From positions 62,001-126,000 of IMG/VR virus record IMGVR_UViG_3300025009_000051: a stretch of 64,000 nt of DNA; one strand, given 5' to 3'. The translations under genes and the position numbers were made by a program. Shown here piece after piece: positions 7,316 through 14,479 of this stretch; the first letter of the stretch is position 1; each line of letters begins with the position of its first letter. This DNA comes from a virus. The notes beneath the pieces were generated by a model. The model was not told where the DNA came from. It saw nothing but the letters and a program-made list of their open reading frames with translations, and ran no database searches.

Positions 7316-7738
7316 ATGAATAAAAACGAAATTAAACTTAGAACGATAATTCGAGAAGAATTGAAAAAACAATTGAATGAAGCAATGGAAGGATTTGACA
7401 TTAAATCAGTTCCTTTGGCACCATTAGAAAATAAAATTAAATCTCTTACAGGTGTAGCAATTAAATTTGATAAGGTAGAAGAAACCAATGGAGGATATTT
7501 TTCACTTTCAACAACAAAAAATCTTGTTTCACAAACTGGCATATTTAAAACAGTTTTTAAAGAAGTTTCAATGGGCACTGTTAATGCACAATACAACGAT
7601 AATGTCGAATCTAGTCCGTATTATTGGATGCCAATATATATATCATATAGACATAACGAACGCGGATCAAAAGGTATAAGAATTTTGACTGCTTTGTATC
7701 ATCCAAAAACAGATAAATGGGATTTTGAATTAGAATAA
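7316..7738 (+). CDS. Predicted capsid-targeted internal protein, 140 aa
   Basis: Start chosen at ATG 7316 because it reproduces the leader of the paralogues exactly (MNKNEIKLRTIIREELKKQL, then NE before Ala); an upstream TTG at 7295 is in frame but unnecessary. After the leader come about 118 residues with beta-strand character (NKIKSLTGVAIKFDKVEE, YYWMPIYISYRHNE, ILTALYHPKTDKWDFEL). Only 1 nt follows the previous frame's stop. Ends just before a bidirectional terminator. Packaging into the head is inferred from the leader; mature function unknown. Confidence 0.75.
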   Translation: MNKNEIKLRTIIREELKKQLNEAMEGFDIKSVPLAPLENKIKSLTGVAIKFDKVEETNGGYFSLSTTKNLVSQTGIFKTVFKEVSMGTVNAQYNDNVESSPYYWMPIYISYRHNERGSKGIRILTALYHPKTDKWDFELE

Positions 7739-7745
7739 TTTTTTT

Positions 7746-7778
7746 GAAGAATGAGTATAAAATTTATACTCATTCTTC
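7746..7778. terminator. Bidirectional terminator, perfect 16-bp inverted repeat
   Basis: Arms 7746-7761 and 7763-7778 (GAAGAATGAGTATAAA and its complement) around a single base. T-rich sequence precedes it on the plus strand. It lies between convergent genes and overlaps the last codons of the minus-strand gene. Confidence 0.8.
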
Positions 7779-8273
7779 ATCTAATAATCTTGCACAATAT
7801 TCAGACACAATCGAGTTATGTTCATTAGCTCTTCCAACAGATAAATGAAATCCATAAAATGGTTCACCCAATCCGAGTCCATTTCTTAAATACAAAAAAT
7901 ATTCTTCTGATTCTGGTAATAATTCTAACCACCAATGTTTACCATTACTTCTAATTTCATTAGATAAATAAACATCAATTATCTTATCATTACATTCATC
8001 CTTAAATTTATTCCAATATTCAGTAATAATCAAATCATTTTCTATTCCTAAACCAAATTTTATATCTTTAACACTATCATTGATTAAGGATATATGGCTA
8101 CCACGAATAGGTTTATTTAATTTTAAAAGATATTTCTTATAGATAAACCAAGAATAATAATCACATAAATCATCATCAAAAGAAATAATAGACATTCTTT
8201 TCCATTCAGATTGTTTTCTATGCTTATTAGTTATATCGTCTGGTTCTACTATAATTTTACCTTGAATGAGCAT
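7770..8273 (-). CDS. Putative 2H phosphoesterase, gp57B/Acb1-like anti-CBASS candidate
   Basis: 167 residues with two H-x-S motifs set far apart: RGSHISLIN (about residues 57-65) and GFHLSVGRANE (about 141-151), the arrangement of 2H phosphoesterases. Between them lie ITEYWNKFKDE, SNEIRSNGKHWWLELL and YLRNGLGLGEPF. As I recall, this resembles T4 gp57B, now called Acb1, which degrades cyclic oligonucleotide signals of CBASS immunity. Its partner gene at 8249 overlaps its start and encodes a nucleotidyltransferase fold. The 2H fold is likely; the Acb1 assignment is inference and no search was run. Confidence 0.6.
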   Translation of the reverse strand: MLIQGKIIVEPDDITNKHRKQSEWKRMSIISFDDDLCDYYSWFIYKKYLLKLNKPIRGSHISLINDSVKDIKFGLGIENDLIITEYWNKFKDECNDKIIDVYLSNEIRSNGKHWWLELLPESEEYFLYLRNGLGLGEPFYGFHLSVGRANEHNSIVSEYCARLLDEE

Positions 8274-9256
8274 AAATAAGAATCTAAAATATTTTTTATT
8301 TCTTCATTATAAAAATCACCTGTTGTTTTTCTTTTAAGTTCTGATATATAATCTCGAATAATAAATCCAATTTCTGGAATTGTATGATTTTCTTTTAAAA
8401 ATATAAGAACTTCTTCAAAAGTATCTAATTTAAAATTCTTTTTAATACTATATACTTCAGAGACTATATTCTTCCAATAAGGTATTCTATTATTTATTTT
8501 ATAAGGAATTTTTTCAAATAGTCCTTCAGTAAACGTATGTTCTATATCAGGATGAACAAATCCATATCTTGTTCTTAGAATATTATTATTTGTAAGATAA
8601 TCTTTTATATTCAATTTTTCTAATAAATCATATAATTCTTTCCAATGTTCTTGAATTTCTTCTTTATGAGCAGAATTAAATTTTTTAGTGATAAAAGATA
8701 AATATTGTTCATTGGTATTAAAAATTCCATTAGCTTTCAAACCAAATTTATTTATATTAGAAGTACCGATACTCAATCCTTTTGCTTTAAGCATACTTCT
8801 AATTAATTCTGTACGATGTAATCCTTTTAAAAATGGTTTTGTTTCATTAGAATAAAATCTTAATTCAGTAAGATAACTAAAATTATTTTTATTATTATCA
8901 GATATCATTAAATCTATTTGATATGTATTTTCATCTTGGTTAAGATATAAAGTAATGACATTTGAAAATATAATTTTTCTTGAATCTCCTTCTCTTAAAC
9001 TTACATTATATTCTTTTAATTTTATTTCTAATTCTGGAATTAAATCTTTAAGTTCTTCTTTCTTAAAATTTGAATTTAATTTAATTGCAAAATCTAAATC
9101 TTTTGATTCATCTTTACCCTTTCCTTGTAACATTAATCTGGTACTGCCTAAAGGAGTTAATGAAGTAATATCAAAATATTCTATTTTTTCTAATACAGAC
9201 AATAATTCATTAAAGATACGATATATATTATCTTTGGTTATAACAGTTGTTTCCAT
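8249..9256 (-). CDS. Nucleotidyltransferase-fold protein, 335 aa
   Basis: The N-terminal third has the polymerase-beta-type nucleotidyltransferase pattern: PLGSTRLMLQGKGKDES followed by KDLDFAIKL (paired Asp, about residues 54-58), then YQIDLMIS with the third Asp (about 112-117). The rest is helical with RTELIRSMLKAKGLSIG and EHWKELYDLLEKL. The substrate cannot be read; candidates include nucleotide or tRNA modification, or an abortive-infection-type enzyme. It overlaps the 2H phosphoesterase gene by 25 nt and starts 4 nt after the ATPase gene, so the three form one operon. Confidence 0.7.
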   Translation of the reverse strand: METTVITKDNIYRIFNELLSVLEKIEYFDITSLTPLGSTRLMLQGKGKDESKDLDFAIKLNSNFKKEELKDLIPELEIKLKEYNVSLREGDSRKIIFSNVITLYLNQDENTYQIDLMISDNNKNNFSYLTELRFYSNETKPFLKGLHRTELIRSMLKAKGLSIGTSNINKFGLKANGIFNTNEQYLSFITKKFNSAHKEEIQEHWKELYDLLEKLNIKDYLTNNNILRTRYGFVHPDIEHTFTEGLFEKIPYKINNRIPYWKNIVSEVYSIKKNFKLDTFEEVLIFLKENHTIPEIGFIIRDYISELKRKTTGDFYNEEIKNILDSYLCSFKVKL

Positions 9257-9259
9257 TTC

Positions 9260-10066
9260 TTATTCTTTAAATTTTTCTAAATATTGAGATATCTTAATAT
9301 AATCTTCCAATTCAAATTTATTTTTAATCACTGCAATCAATGTTTCATCAAATGTAAAATCACTTTGAATAAATTCTAAAAAAGAAGTTATTTGTTTAGT
9401 ATTAATAAATCTATTCATTTCTTGTTCTATATACTCTTCTCGAGTGAACATGGCTAAATCAACAATTTTAGTAATAATATCTACATCTATATCAGGAAAA
9501 TTAAATCTATGTAATTCTATTTCTTCTTCTTTATTTAATATATCCATGTCTATATCAATAAATCTTTCTTTAAATGCTCTGTCCAATTCTCTTGTAGAAG
9601 TATATTCATTTCCAATGTTTGCAGTTGCTAAAAAACAAACTCCGTTTGCTACATATATTTCTGGAGTATCTTTACTTTCATCTATTCTTAAAAATCTTTG
9701 TTGTTCGTCTAATACTGACATAAGAATTCTTTCAGCATCCATACTTGACCTTGAAATTTCTTCAAGTAATATTATTGCATTTTTTGTTTGAATTGCATTT
9801 ACAAAATAAGATGAAACCACAAATGTTCCTATCGTAGGATTATAATGTGTATTTCCAATTAGAGTAGCTCTTGCATCTTGGGATGAACCCATTGGTATAT
9901 TAAAAAAAGGACGTTCTGGAAATGTTTCCTTTAATTTGTACATTGTTTTCGTTTTACCTGTGCCTGTTGGACCAGTCAATAATACATTTTTTCCTTTTTC
10001 TATAGCAAAATTCAATATCTTCCAATTAAGGTTTGATATTTTCAAATCTTTCGGTATCTCTCTCAT
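9260..10066 (-). CDS. AAA+ ATPase, MoxR/AAA_5 type
   Basis: 268 residues. Walker A is LLTGPTGTGKTKTM (about 30-43), Walker B is AIILLEEISRSS (about 96-107), sensor-1 is FLATANIG (about 148-155), and an arginine-finger region is ELDRAFKERF (about 161-170). This matches MoxR/CbbQ-type ATPases, which remodel partner proteins, often metal enzymes or von Willebrand-domain proteins. No such partner is encoded beside it. The adjacent nucleotidyltransferase and phosphoesterase genes suggest a shared task. Confidence 0.85.
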   Translation of the reverse strand: MREIPKDLKISNLNWKILNFAIEKGKNVLLTGPTGTGKTKTMYKLKETFPERPFFNIPMGSSQDARATLIGNTHYNPTIGTFVVSSYFVNAIQTKNAIILLEEISRSSMDAERILMSVLDEQQRFLRIDESKDTPEIYVANGVCFLATANIGNEYTSTRELDRAFKERFIDIDMDILNKEEEIELHRFNFPDIDVDIITKIVDLAMFTREEYIEQEMNRFINTKQITSFLEFIQSDFTFDETLIAVIKNKFELEDYIKISQYLEKFKE

Positions 10067-10089
10067 TCTTTAAATATTTTATTAAATAA

Positions 10090-10413
10090 TTATTTCTTTG
10101 TATTTAAATCTCGAATTTTTTTATTTACTTCAAATAAAGTTTTATCAAACTGTTTAAATCTTTCTGTGATTTTTATTGCTTCTTCTTCTGAAGTTTTGTT
10201 TATTTTATTTAAATCTTTTTTAATGCTTTGAATAGCATCAAAGTATCCTTTGATAGTTTTTCTATCTTCCTTGAATACAGATATAAATTCAATAAATTTG
10301 TCTTCGACAAGCTTTAATTCAGTTTCAATTACTTTTTTTCTACGATTGTTTCTTATATGAAGAAATAATGCAGTGACACATGCCATTGCAATGGCAATTT
10401 CTAAAATTATCAT
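10090..10413 (-). CDS. Membrane-anchored coiled-coil protein, 107 aa
   Basis: One N-terminal hydrophobic segment (ILEIAIAMACVTALFL, residues 3-18) is followed by RNNRRKK, which suggests the rest stays in the cytoplasm. The remainder is charged and coiled-coil-like (VEDKFIEFISVF, AIQSIKKDLNKINK, FEVNKKIRDLN). Layout resembles small spanin-like or scaffold anchor proteins, but no family is recognised. Belongs to the minus-strand run 7770-11983. Confidence 0.65.
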   Translation of the reverse strand: MIILEIAIAMACVTALFLHIRNNRRKKVIETELKLVEDKFIEFISVFKEDRKTIKGYFDAIQSIKKDLNKINKTSEEEAIKITERFKQFDKTLFEVNKKIRDLNTKK

Positions 10414-10428
10414 ATGATTGTTATTTAG

Positions 10429-10677
10429 TTAGGTTTCTTTTTTTTGTGAGTTAATATAATAGTCTTCAAGTTTGTCCATCACTTTTGTATATGCTTTTAC
10501 AATTGCAGTATATTCTTTTTCAAAAAAATCTTCTGAAATATTAATATCTCCAACTGTAATATAAAACCCTTCATCTGGATTCATTGGTAAAATGCCGCTT
10601 CCCAATAGTTGAGATTTATAGGCATTTTCTTTCATCCATTTTTCTTTTCTTTCGATTTTATCTTGTTCATAATCCAT
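10429..10677 (-). CDS. Hypothetical protein, 82 aa
   Basis: Unrecognised acidic protein beginning MDYEQDKIERKEKWMKENAY. It has no membrane segment and no metal-binding pattern. Starts 11 nt after the HD-domain gene, so it is probably cotranscribed with it. Confidence 0.6.
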   Translation of the reverse strand: MDYEQDKIERKEKWMKENAYKSQLLGSGILPMNPDEGFYITVGDINISEDFFEKEYTAIVKAYTKVMDKLEDYYINSQKKET

Positions 10678-10688
10678 ATTCTAAAATT

Positions 10689-11177
10689 TTAAGGTTTATA
10701 GTTATCACATTTTTCAAAAGCAATTATATCATCAAAATATTTTAATCCTCTAAATTCTCTCCATTTTTTCTTAGAATAAATTCCAGATACAAAGTCGTGA
10801 GCTTTCAAATGATTTCTAATTATTGTTTCTACTTTAATCCAATTAATTGGTAAATCATCAAACAAATGTTTCCATTTACTAATATAAGGTAAAGCCAATA
10901 ATTCATGATTTAAATGACTTACTTTTATATGTGCTAATCCAGTTTTTTCATCTATCACTAATTCTTTTTCTGCTGTATCATCTTTAGCAATATCATGAAA
11001 AATAGCACAAATTTTTAAATCTATATCATCTCCAAAAAATCTTTCTACATTTTCAAATACATTTTTTATATGAATATCTACCCAAATTTCCGGATGATGT
11101 TTTTTACTTTGATATGTACCTGATAGACTGATTCGTTTCCAAATCGGAATTCTTTCCCAATAATCGTAAAATGTCAT
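10689..11177 (-). CDS. HD-domain phosphohydrolase
   Basis: The HD metal-dependent hydrolase signature is present: IHIKNVFENVERFFGDD (first His), CAIFHDIAKDD (HD pair), SHLNHELLA and a later RNHLKAHDF. Such phage enzymes usually act on nucleotides. Start chosen at the second Met (MTFYDYW, 11177). An in-frame ATG at 11195 lies only 5 nt downstream of the promoter's -7 box, so a transcript would begin at or inside that codon. Neighbour products (nucleotidyltransferase, phosphoesterase) fit a nucleotide-signalling or nucleotide-pool role. Substrate unknown. Confidence 0.75.
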   Translation of the reverse strand: MTFYDYWERIPIWKRISLSGTYQSKKHHPEIWVDIHIKNVFENVERFFGDDIDLKICAIFHDIAKDDTAEKELVIDEKTGLAHIKVSHLNHELLALPYISKWKHLFDDLPINWIKVETIIRNHLKAHDFVSGIYSKKKWREFRGLKYFDDIIAFEKCDNYKP

Positions 11178-11199
11178 ATTCTTAATTTGTATCATATTA

Positions 11200-11229
11200 C
11201 AAATATAACAATTTTTTTGAACTTAACAA
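11200..11229 (-). promoter_or_regulatory. Host-type promoter (TTG-N19-TATATTTG)
   Basis: Minus strand: TTG at 11229-11227, 19 nt, then TATATTTG at 11207-11200. This matches the Bacteroidota consensus TTG-N17-23-TAnnTTTG. Confidence 0.7.
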
Positions 11230-11262
11230 AAAAAATTTTTTAAAACCGTTGTATTATTTCAT

Positions 11263-11526
11263 TTAGAAGATATATTCCAACAAACATTCTTCAAGCACTA
11301 CATTTATTGGTTTTTTTAGCATCCTTTCATTATAATTTGATAGTTTGGCTTTTCCATTATCTTTACCACCTTGTAAAACAATTATATATTTTTGGAGTGT
11401 TACATTCTGTTCCTTTATCAAACTTTCAACAATATCTTCCATAACTTCATCTTCGTTATGTGTGGAGGTAGTTGTAGTGCTTACCGACCGTTCATTAATA
11501 ATAATTGTAAGTTTAAATTTTTTCAT
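11263..11526 (-). CDS. Hypothetical protein, 87 aa
   Basis: Unrecognised small protein beginning MKKFKLTIIINERSVSTTTT. It then has an acidic helix (EDEVMEDIVESLIKEQ) and a beta-rich C-terminus. Its ATG overlaps the stop codon of the 54-aa gene upstream (ATGA), indicating translational coupling. No function suggested. Confidence 0.6.
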   Translation of the reverse strand: MKKFKLTIIINERSVSTTTTSTHNEDEVMEDIVESLIKEQNVTLQKYIIVLQGGKDNGKAKLSNYNERMLKKPINVVLEECLLEYIF

Positions 11527-11687
11527 ATTAATTTTTCTTTTCTACTTCTATTGTAAATAAATTTGGCTAATTCTTCCGGTGCAGCTGTATCTACCAACGC
11601 AAATATTCCGAACCATTCACTATCCCATATATTTGAACTAATGTTTTTAAACCCAATTTGCAATAAAATTTCTTGTGTTTCTTTCAT
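11523..11687 (-). CDS. Small hypothetical protein, 54 aa
   Basis: ATG at 11687, TGA at 11525-11523 overlapping the next start by ATGA. It begins MKETQEILLQIGFKNISSNI and contains DSEWFGIFALVD and PEELAKFIYNRSRK. Codon composition resembles its neighbours, and coupling to a clear downstream gene supports it being real. Confidence 0.55.
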   Translation of the reverse strand: MKETQEILLQIGFKNISSNIWDSEWFGIFALVDTAAPEELAKFIYNRSRKEKLI

Positions 11688-11725
11688 AATTTTTTTGTAA
11701 TATGTTTATATTTCATATGTAAAAA

Positions 11726-11983
11726 TTATTCGAAGTTCTCTGCATAATAATTGCCATAGCTAACATTTTCAGTGAGTACTTCTTTAGTAACTTTGTTGAA
11801 CAAAATTAATTCATCTATATTAGATTTACATAAACATACTTTATGATTTTCAAACACAATTTCGGTCATATAAAAATCATCATATTTGAAACGACCTCTA
11901 TCAGAAGTAAATCTTACTTTTTTAGTTGTATTAATTTTTACTGAATGATTTTTATTTGTTGTATTATTCGGTAGATTACGCAA
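11726..11983 (-). CDS. Hypothetical protein, 85 aa, overlapping the end of a tnpB remnant
   Basis: Begins MRNLPNNTTNKNHSVKINTT and contains DRGRFKYDDFYMTEIVFENH and KVCLCKSNIDELILFNK. Not recognised. Its first 46 nt overlap the 3' end of the decayed tnpB, so the N-terminus may have been created or replaced when that element inserted and decayed; a later internal start is possible. Confidence 0.5.
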   Translation of the reverse strand: MRNLPNNTTNKNHSVKINTTKKVRFTSDRGRFKYDDFYMTEIVFENHKVCLCKSNIDELILFNKVTKEVLTENVSYGNYYAENFE

Positions 11984-12767
11984 TTCTTCGAATTTGTTTT
12001 CTTCAATTTTTGAATTTTATTAGAAGTATTTTTATTATTTACAGTTTTAGTAATCGATTTTAATTTAGATAATTCTTTGTTAAAATATCTATTTTTAGAT
12101 TTAATTAATTTCCCATCAAATAATATTGGTTTTTTATTAACATTATCAATACAAGCCAATAAATTATTAACTCCCAAATCAATGCTAATAAAATTATCAT
12201 TTTTTCCTATTTGTTTATATTCATTTAAATCTTTATAAATATATTGAATTTCAAACCATTTACCATTAAAAATTGGAACAATTCTAATTTCTTTAATTTC
12301 TTTATTTTCAAATAAATTTGAATTAATATTTAATTCCAATTGTTTTAAATTGTATTTTTGCTTAAATTCTTTGCTTAAAGTTAATAATAATTTATCTTTT
12401 TTTATTCTGAAATGGGCAGGAGTAAAAATTAAAACAAAGTAATCATCTTTATTTAGGTATCTTGGTAATTTAATTTTTCTATTATAATTCCCAAGATTTC
12501 TTTTTTTTAATAAACCAAAAAATGATTTAAATGTTCTATCAACTATTTTTAAAGTTTGTTGAGCAGTTTGACTCGGCAATAATTTATAATTTTCGTTTAT
12601 TTTTGCAATATGATAATTTGATTCATATGTTAAATAATTTGAAGTTTGAAAATAATGTTGCCTAATATTATACAATGCTACATTTTAGAAATATGACTCA
12701 TTTCTTTGATAATTTCATAAGAAATATTATCGTAAAATTTTAATCTATTTTTAATTGTTTTAAACAT
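11938..12767 (-). pseudogene. tnpB: Decayed TnpB (IS200/IS605 OrfB-type), truncated and frameshifted
   Basis: A reading frame from ATG 12767 (MFKTIKNRLKFYDN...) stops after 29 codons at 12680-12678. The protein continues in another frame from about 12675 (YNIRQHYFQTSNYLTYES). It keeps the central TnpB region with the first RuvC motif (FISIDLGVNNLLACID) but ends at 11938 soon after KSITKTVNNKNTSNKIQKL. The second and third RuvC acids and the zinc finger are missing. It cannot be an active nuclease. It is a different lineage from the intact copy at 51983: RuvC I and flanking sequences differ strongly. Confidence 0.85.
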
Positions 12768-12804
12768 TATCTTATAATATATATAATAAATAATTCTTAT
12801 CACA

Positions 12805-12816
12805 TATAAATATAAG
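12805..12816 (-). promoter_or_regulatory. Late-promoter-like motif upstream of the tnpB remnant
   Basis: Minus-strand CTTATATTTATA, 38 nt before the ATG at 12767. Confidence 0.45.
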
Positions 12817-12821
12817 ATAAA

Positions 12822-12850
12822 AAAAGAAAACATATTTTATGTTTTCTTTT
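12822..12850 (-). terminator. Intrinsic terminator, 13-bp stem
   Basis: Arms 12822-12834 and 12838-12850 (AAAAGAAAACATA and its complement) with a 3-nt loop, and a T run on the minus strand. Lies just past the 3' end of the membrane-protein gene. Confidence 0.75.
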
Positions 12851-12872
12851 TAAAAAACTATGAAAAAGAAGC

Positions 12873-13310
12873 TCAATAAAAATACCCAGTAAAAATATAT
12901 AGAACAATTCCCAACAATAACCATCTCCAAACCGTAACAATATTTCTAAGCATTGCTCCATGCTTTTCTGGTTGTTTTAATTTTAAGTATAAAATAGAAT
13001 CATAATTAAACTCATCAATTCCATTCATTGGAAGTTTATTGAATAAATTAAAAGCTATATAGAATCCAGAACTAAATCTTAAAATTAAAAATCCTAATGT
13101 AGCAATTATCATGTCCACAAAATTTAATCCGGTTGTTTGATTAATTGTAAATCCAACCAATAAAATTAAAAGAAAGGTTACAAAAATATTTAACGACTTT
13201 GATAATTTCTTTGACGAAAGGTCTGTTGAATTATCATGCCATACTTGTAAATATATAGTAGCACAAAAATTCAAACCCAATGCAATAATAGCAATTAAAA
13301 ATAAATTCAT
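12873..13310 (-). CDS. Integral membrane protein, 145 aa
   Basis: Four likely membrane segments: LFLIAIIALGLNFCATIYL (about 3-21), IFVTFLLILLVGFTI (about 46-60), MIIATLGFLILRF (about 71-83) and WRWLLLGIVLYIFTGYF (about 128-144). A cytoplasmic-looking loop (DEFNYDSILYLKLKQPEKHG) lies before the last. The family is not recognised. It is a monocistronic unit with its own late-type motif (13334-13346) and terminator. A role at the host membrane is likely, but lysis, exclusion and defence inhibition cannot be told apart. Confidence 0.7.
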   Translation of the reverse strand: MNLFLIAIIALGLNFCATIYLQVWHDNSTDLSSKKLSKSLNIFVTFLLILLVGFTINQTTGLNFVDMIIATLGFLILRFSSGFYIAFNLFNKLPMNGIDEFNYDSILYLKLKQPEKHGAMLRNIVTVWRWLLLGIVLYIFTGYFY

Positions 13311-13333
13311 ATCAATTATTATTTAAGTTTGTA

Positions 13334-13346
13334 TATAAATATAAAG
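13334..13346 (-). promoter_or_regulatory. Late-promoter-like motif (CTTTATATTTATA)
   Basis: Minus-strand CTTTATATTTATA followed by TACAAAC, 24 nt before the membrane-protein start. Confidence 0.6.
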
Positions 13347-13351
13347 TTTTT

Positions 13352-14407
13352 TTATTTTTTTAAACTCACCGAAAAAACACAATTTCTATCTTCTTTCCAA
13401 GAAAAGCTGGAATATCTAATAAAAGATAATTTTGATTTTAAATCTTGTGGATCTTTTAAAATTAAATATTTTGATTTGTCAATTAATATCATATAATTAA
13501 ATTTCGTTAAATGTTGATAATAATCAAACTGAAGAATAAGAAAATTATCTAAAAATTCTTGTCCTTTATTTTCTTTAATATCATCTATTAATTTATCAAT
13601 ATATTTGGTTAATAAAGCTTCTGAAATATCAGTATAAATCATTTTAAAAGTATGAAATAATAAATCAAAAATTTGTTCATATTCACACGCTTTTAATTTT
13701 ATTAATTTTTGAAATCTATTTATTATCCAATCAATTGTTGATTTATTAAAATTCCAGGTATTAGGATCTTCTAATTTATATTCTTCAATTAATAGTTGAT
13801 TATTGTTTAATTTATTCAATATTTCTTGTTTAAAATAATTCCAAGCTATTCTTACTGAATTATATCCATTTACATGCTTAAATCTTGAGAAGTCAGCTTT
13901 CACTTCAATATTTTCTTCATTTATTTTTAAATCTCCAATTAGACTTGATTTCTTTAATTGGGATAGCATTCCTAAAAATAATTCTCCTTTTCCAATACCA
14001 TTGTAATTATATTCAAATAATTCTTTAAAGAAATCTTCCTCATAATAAGAAGAGTAATAATTTGTAATATCTGAAATACTTGATGTGCAATTACTATTTA
14101 AATCTACTTGATATGGATATTTCTTTAATGTATTATCTACTTGAATTAAATCTTTCTTTTTATTTAATTTTAAATATTTTTTATTCAACTCAAAAATTCT
14201 AGAAGAATGCTGTTTAGAAATAAAATTATTCTCCTCCAATTGATTAACAGTAAAAGAATAAATTTCAGATGATAAAGACATATTATTAATTTCATTCAAT
14301 AGAATATGGTTAGTAATATCAATTTCTCCAAATTCTATTATATTGAAATTCTTATATTCTTTCTTTATCTTCTTTAATAAATTTTCTGATATAGATATTA
14401 GTTTCAT
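13352..14407 (-). CDS. PD-(D/E)XK-like phage protein, 351 aa
   Basis: A central segment GIGKGELFLGMLSQLKK followed by IGDLKINEENIEVKADFSRF (about residues 137-175) has the order Glu, then G-D-L, then E-V-K, the core of PD-(D/E)XK nucleases. I recall a similar PGExxLxLL...GDL...EVK pattern in conserved T4-like phage proteins near structural genes. The flanks are helical and unrecognised. It diverges from the fibre operon starting at 14480. Nuclease activity is inferred from the motif alone. Confidence 0.6.
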   Translation of the reverse strand: MKLISISENLLKKIKKEYKNFNIIEFGEIDITNHILLNEINNMSLSSEIYSFTVNQLEENNFISKQHSSRIFELNKKYLKLNKKKDLIQVDNTLKKYPYQVDLNSNCTSSISDITNYYSSYYEEDFFKELFEYNYNGIGKGELFLGMLSQLKKSSLIGDLKINEENIEVKADFSRFKHVNGYNSVRIAWNYFKQEILNKLNNNQLLIEEYKLEDPNTWNFNKSTIDWIINRFQKLIKLKACEYEQIFDLLFHTFKMIYTDISEALLTKYIDKLIDDIKENKGQEFLDNFLILQFDYYQHLTKFNYMILIDKSKYLILKDPQDLKSKLSFIRYSSFSWKEDRNCVFSVSLKK

Positions 14408-14446
14408 GTTGAAAATATATACAAATTAAATTTAAAAAACAAGAAA

Positions 14447-14460
14447 TTTTATATTTATAA
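14447..14460 (+). promoter_or_regulatory. Late-promoter-like motif (TTTTATATTTATAA)
   Basis: Ends 20 nt before the sialidase-like fibre gene. No TTG element 19-20 nt upstream. Confidence 0.65.
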
Positions 14461-14479
14461 TAAAAGAAATAGAATTTTT

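Noticed and set aside
11263-11687. Toxin-antitoxin pair from two small coupled genes
   Set aside because: No toxin or antitoxin motif in either 87-aa or 54-aa product; coupling alone is common in this genome.
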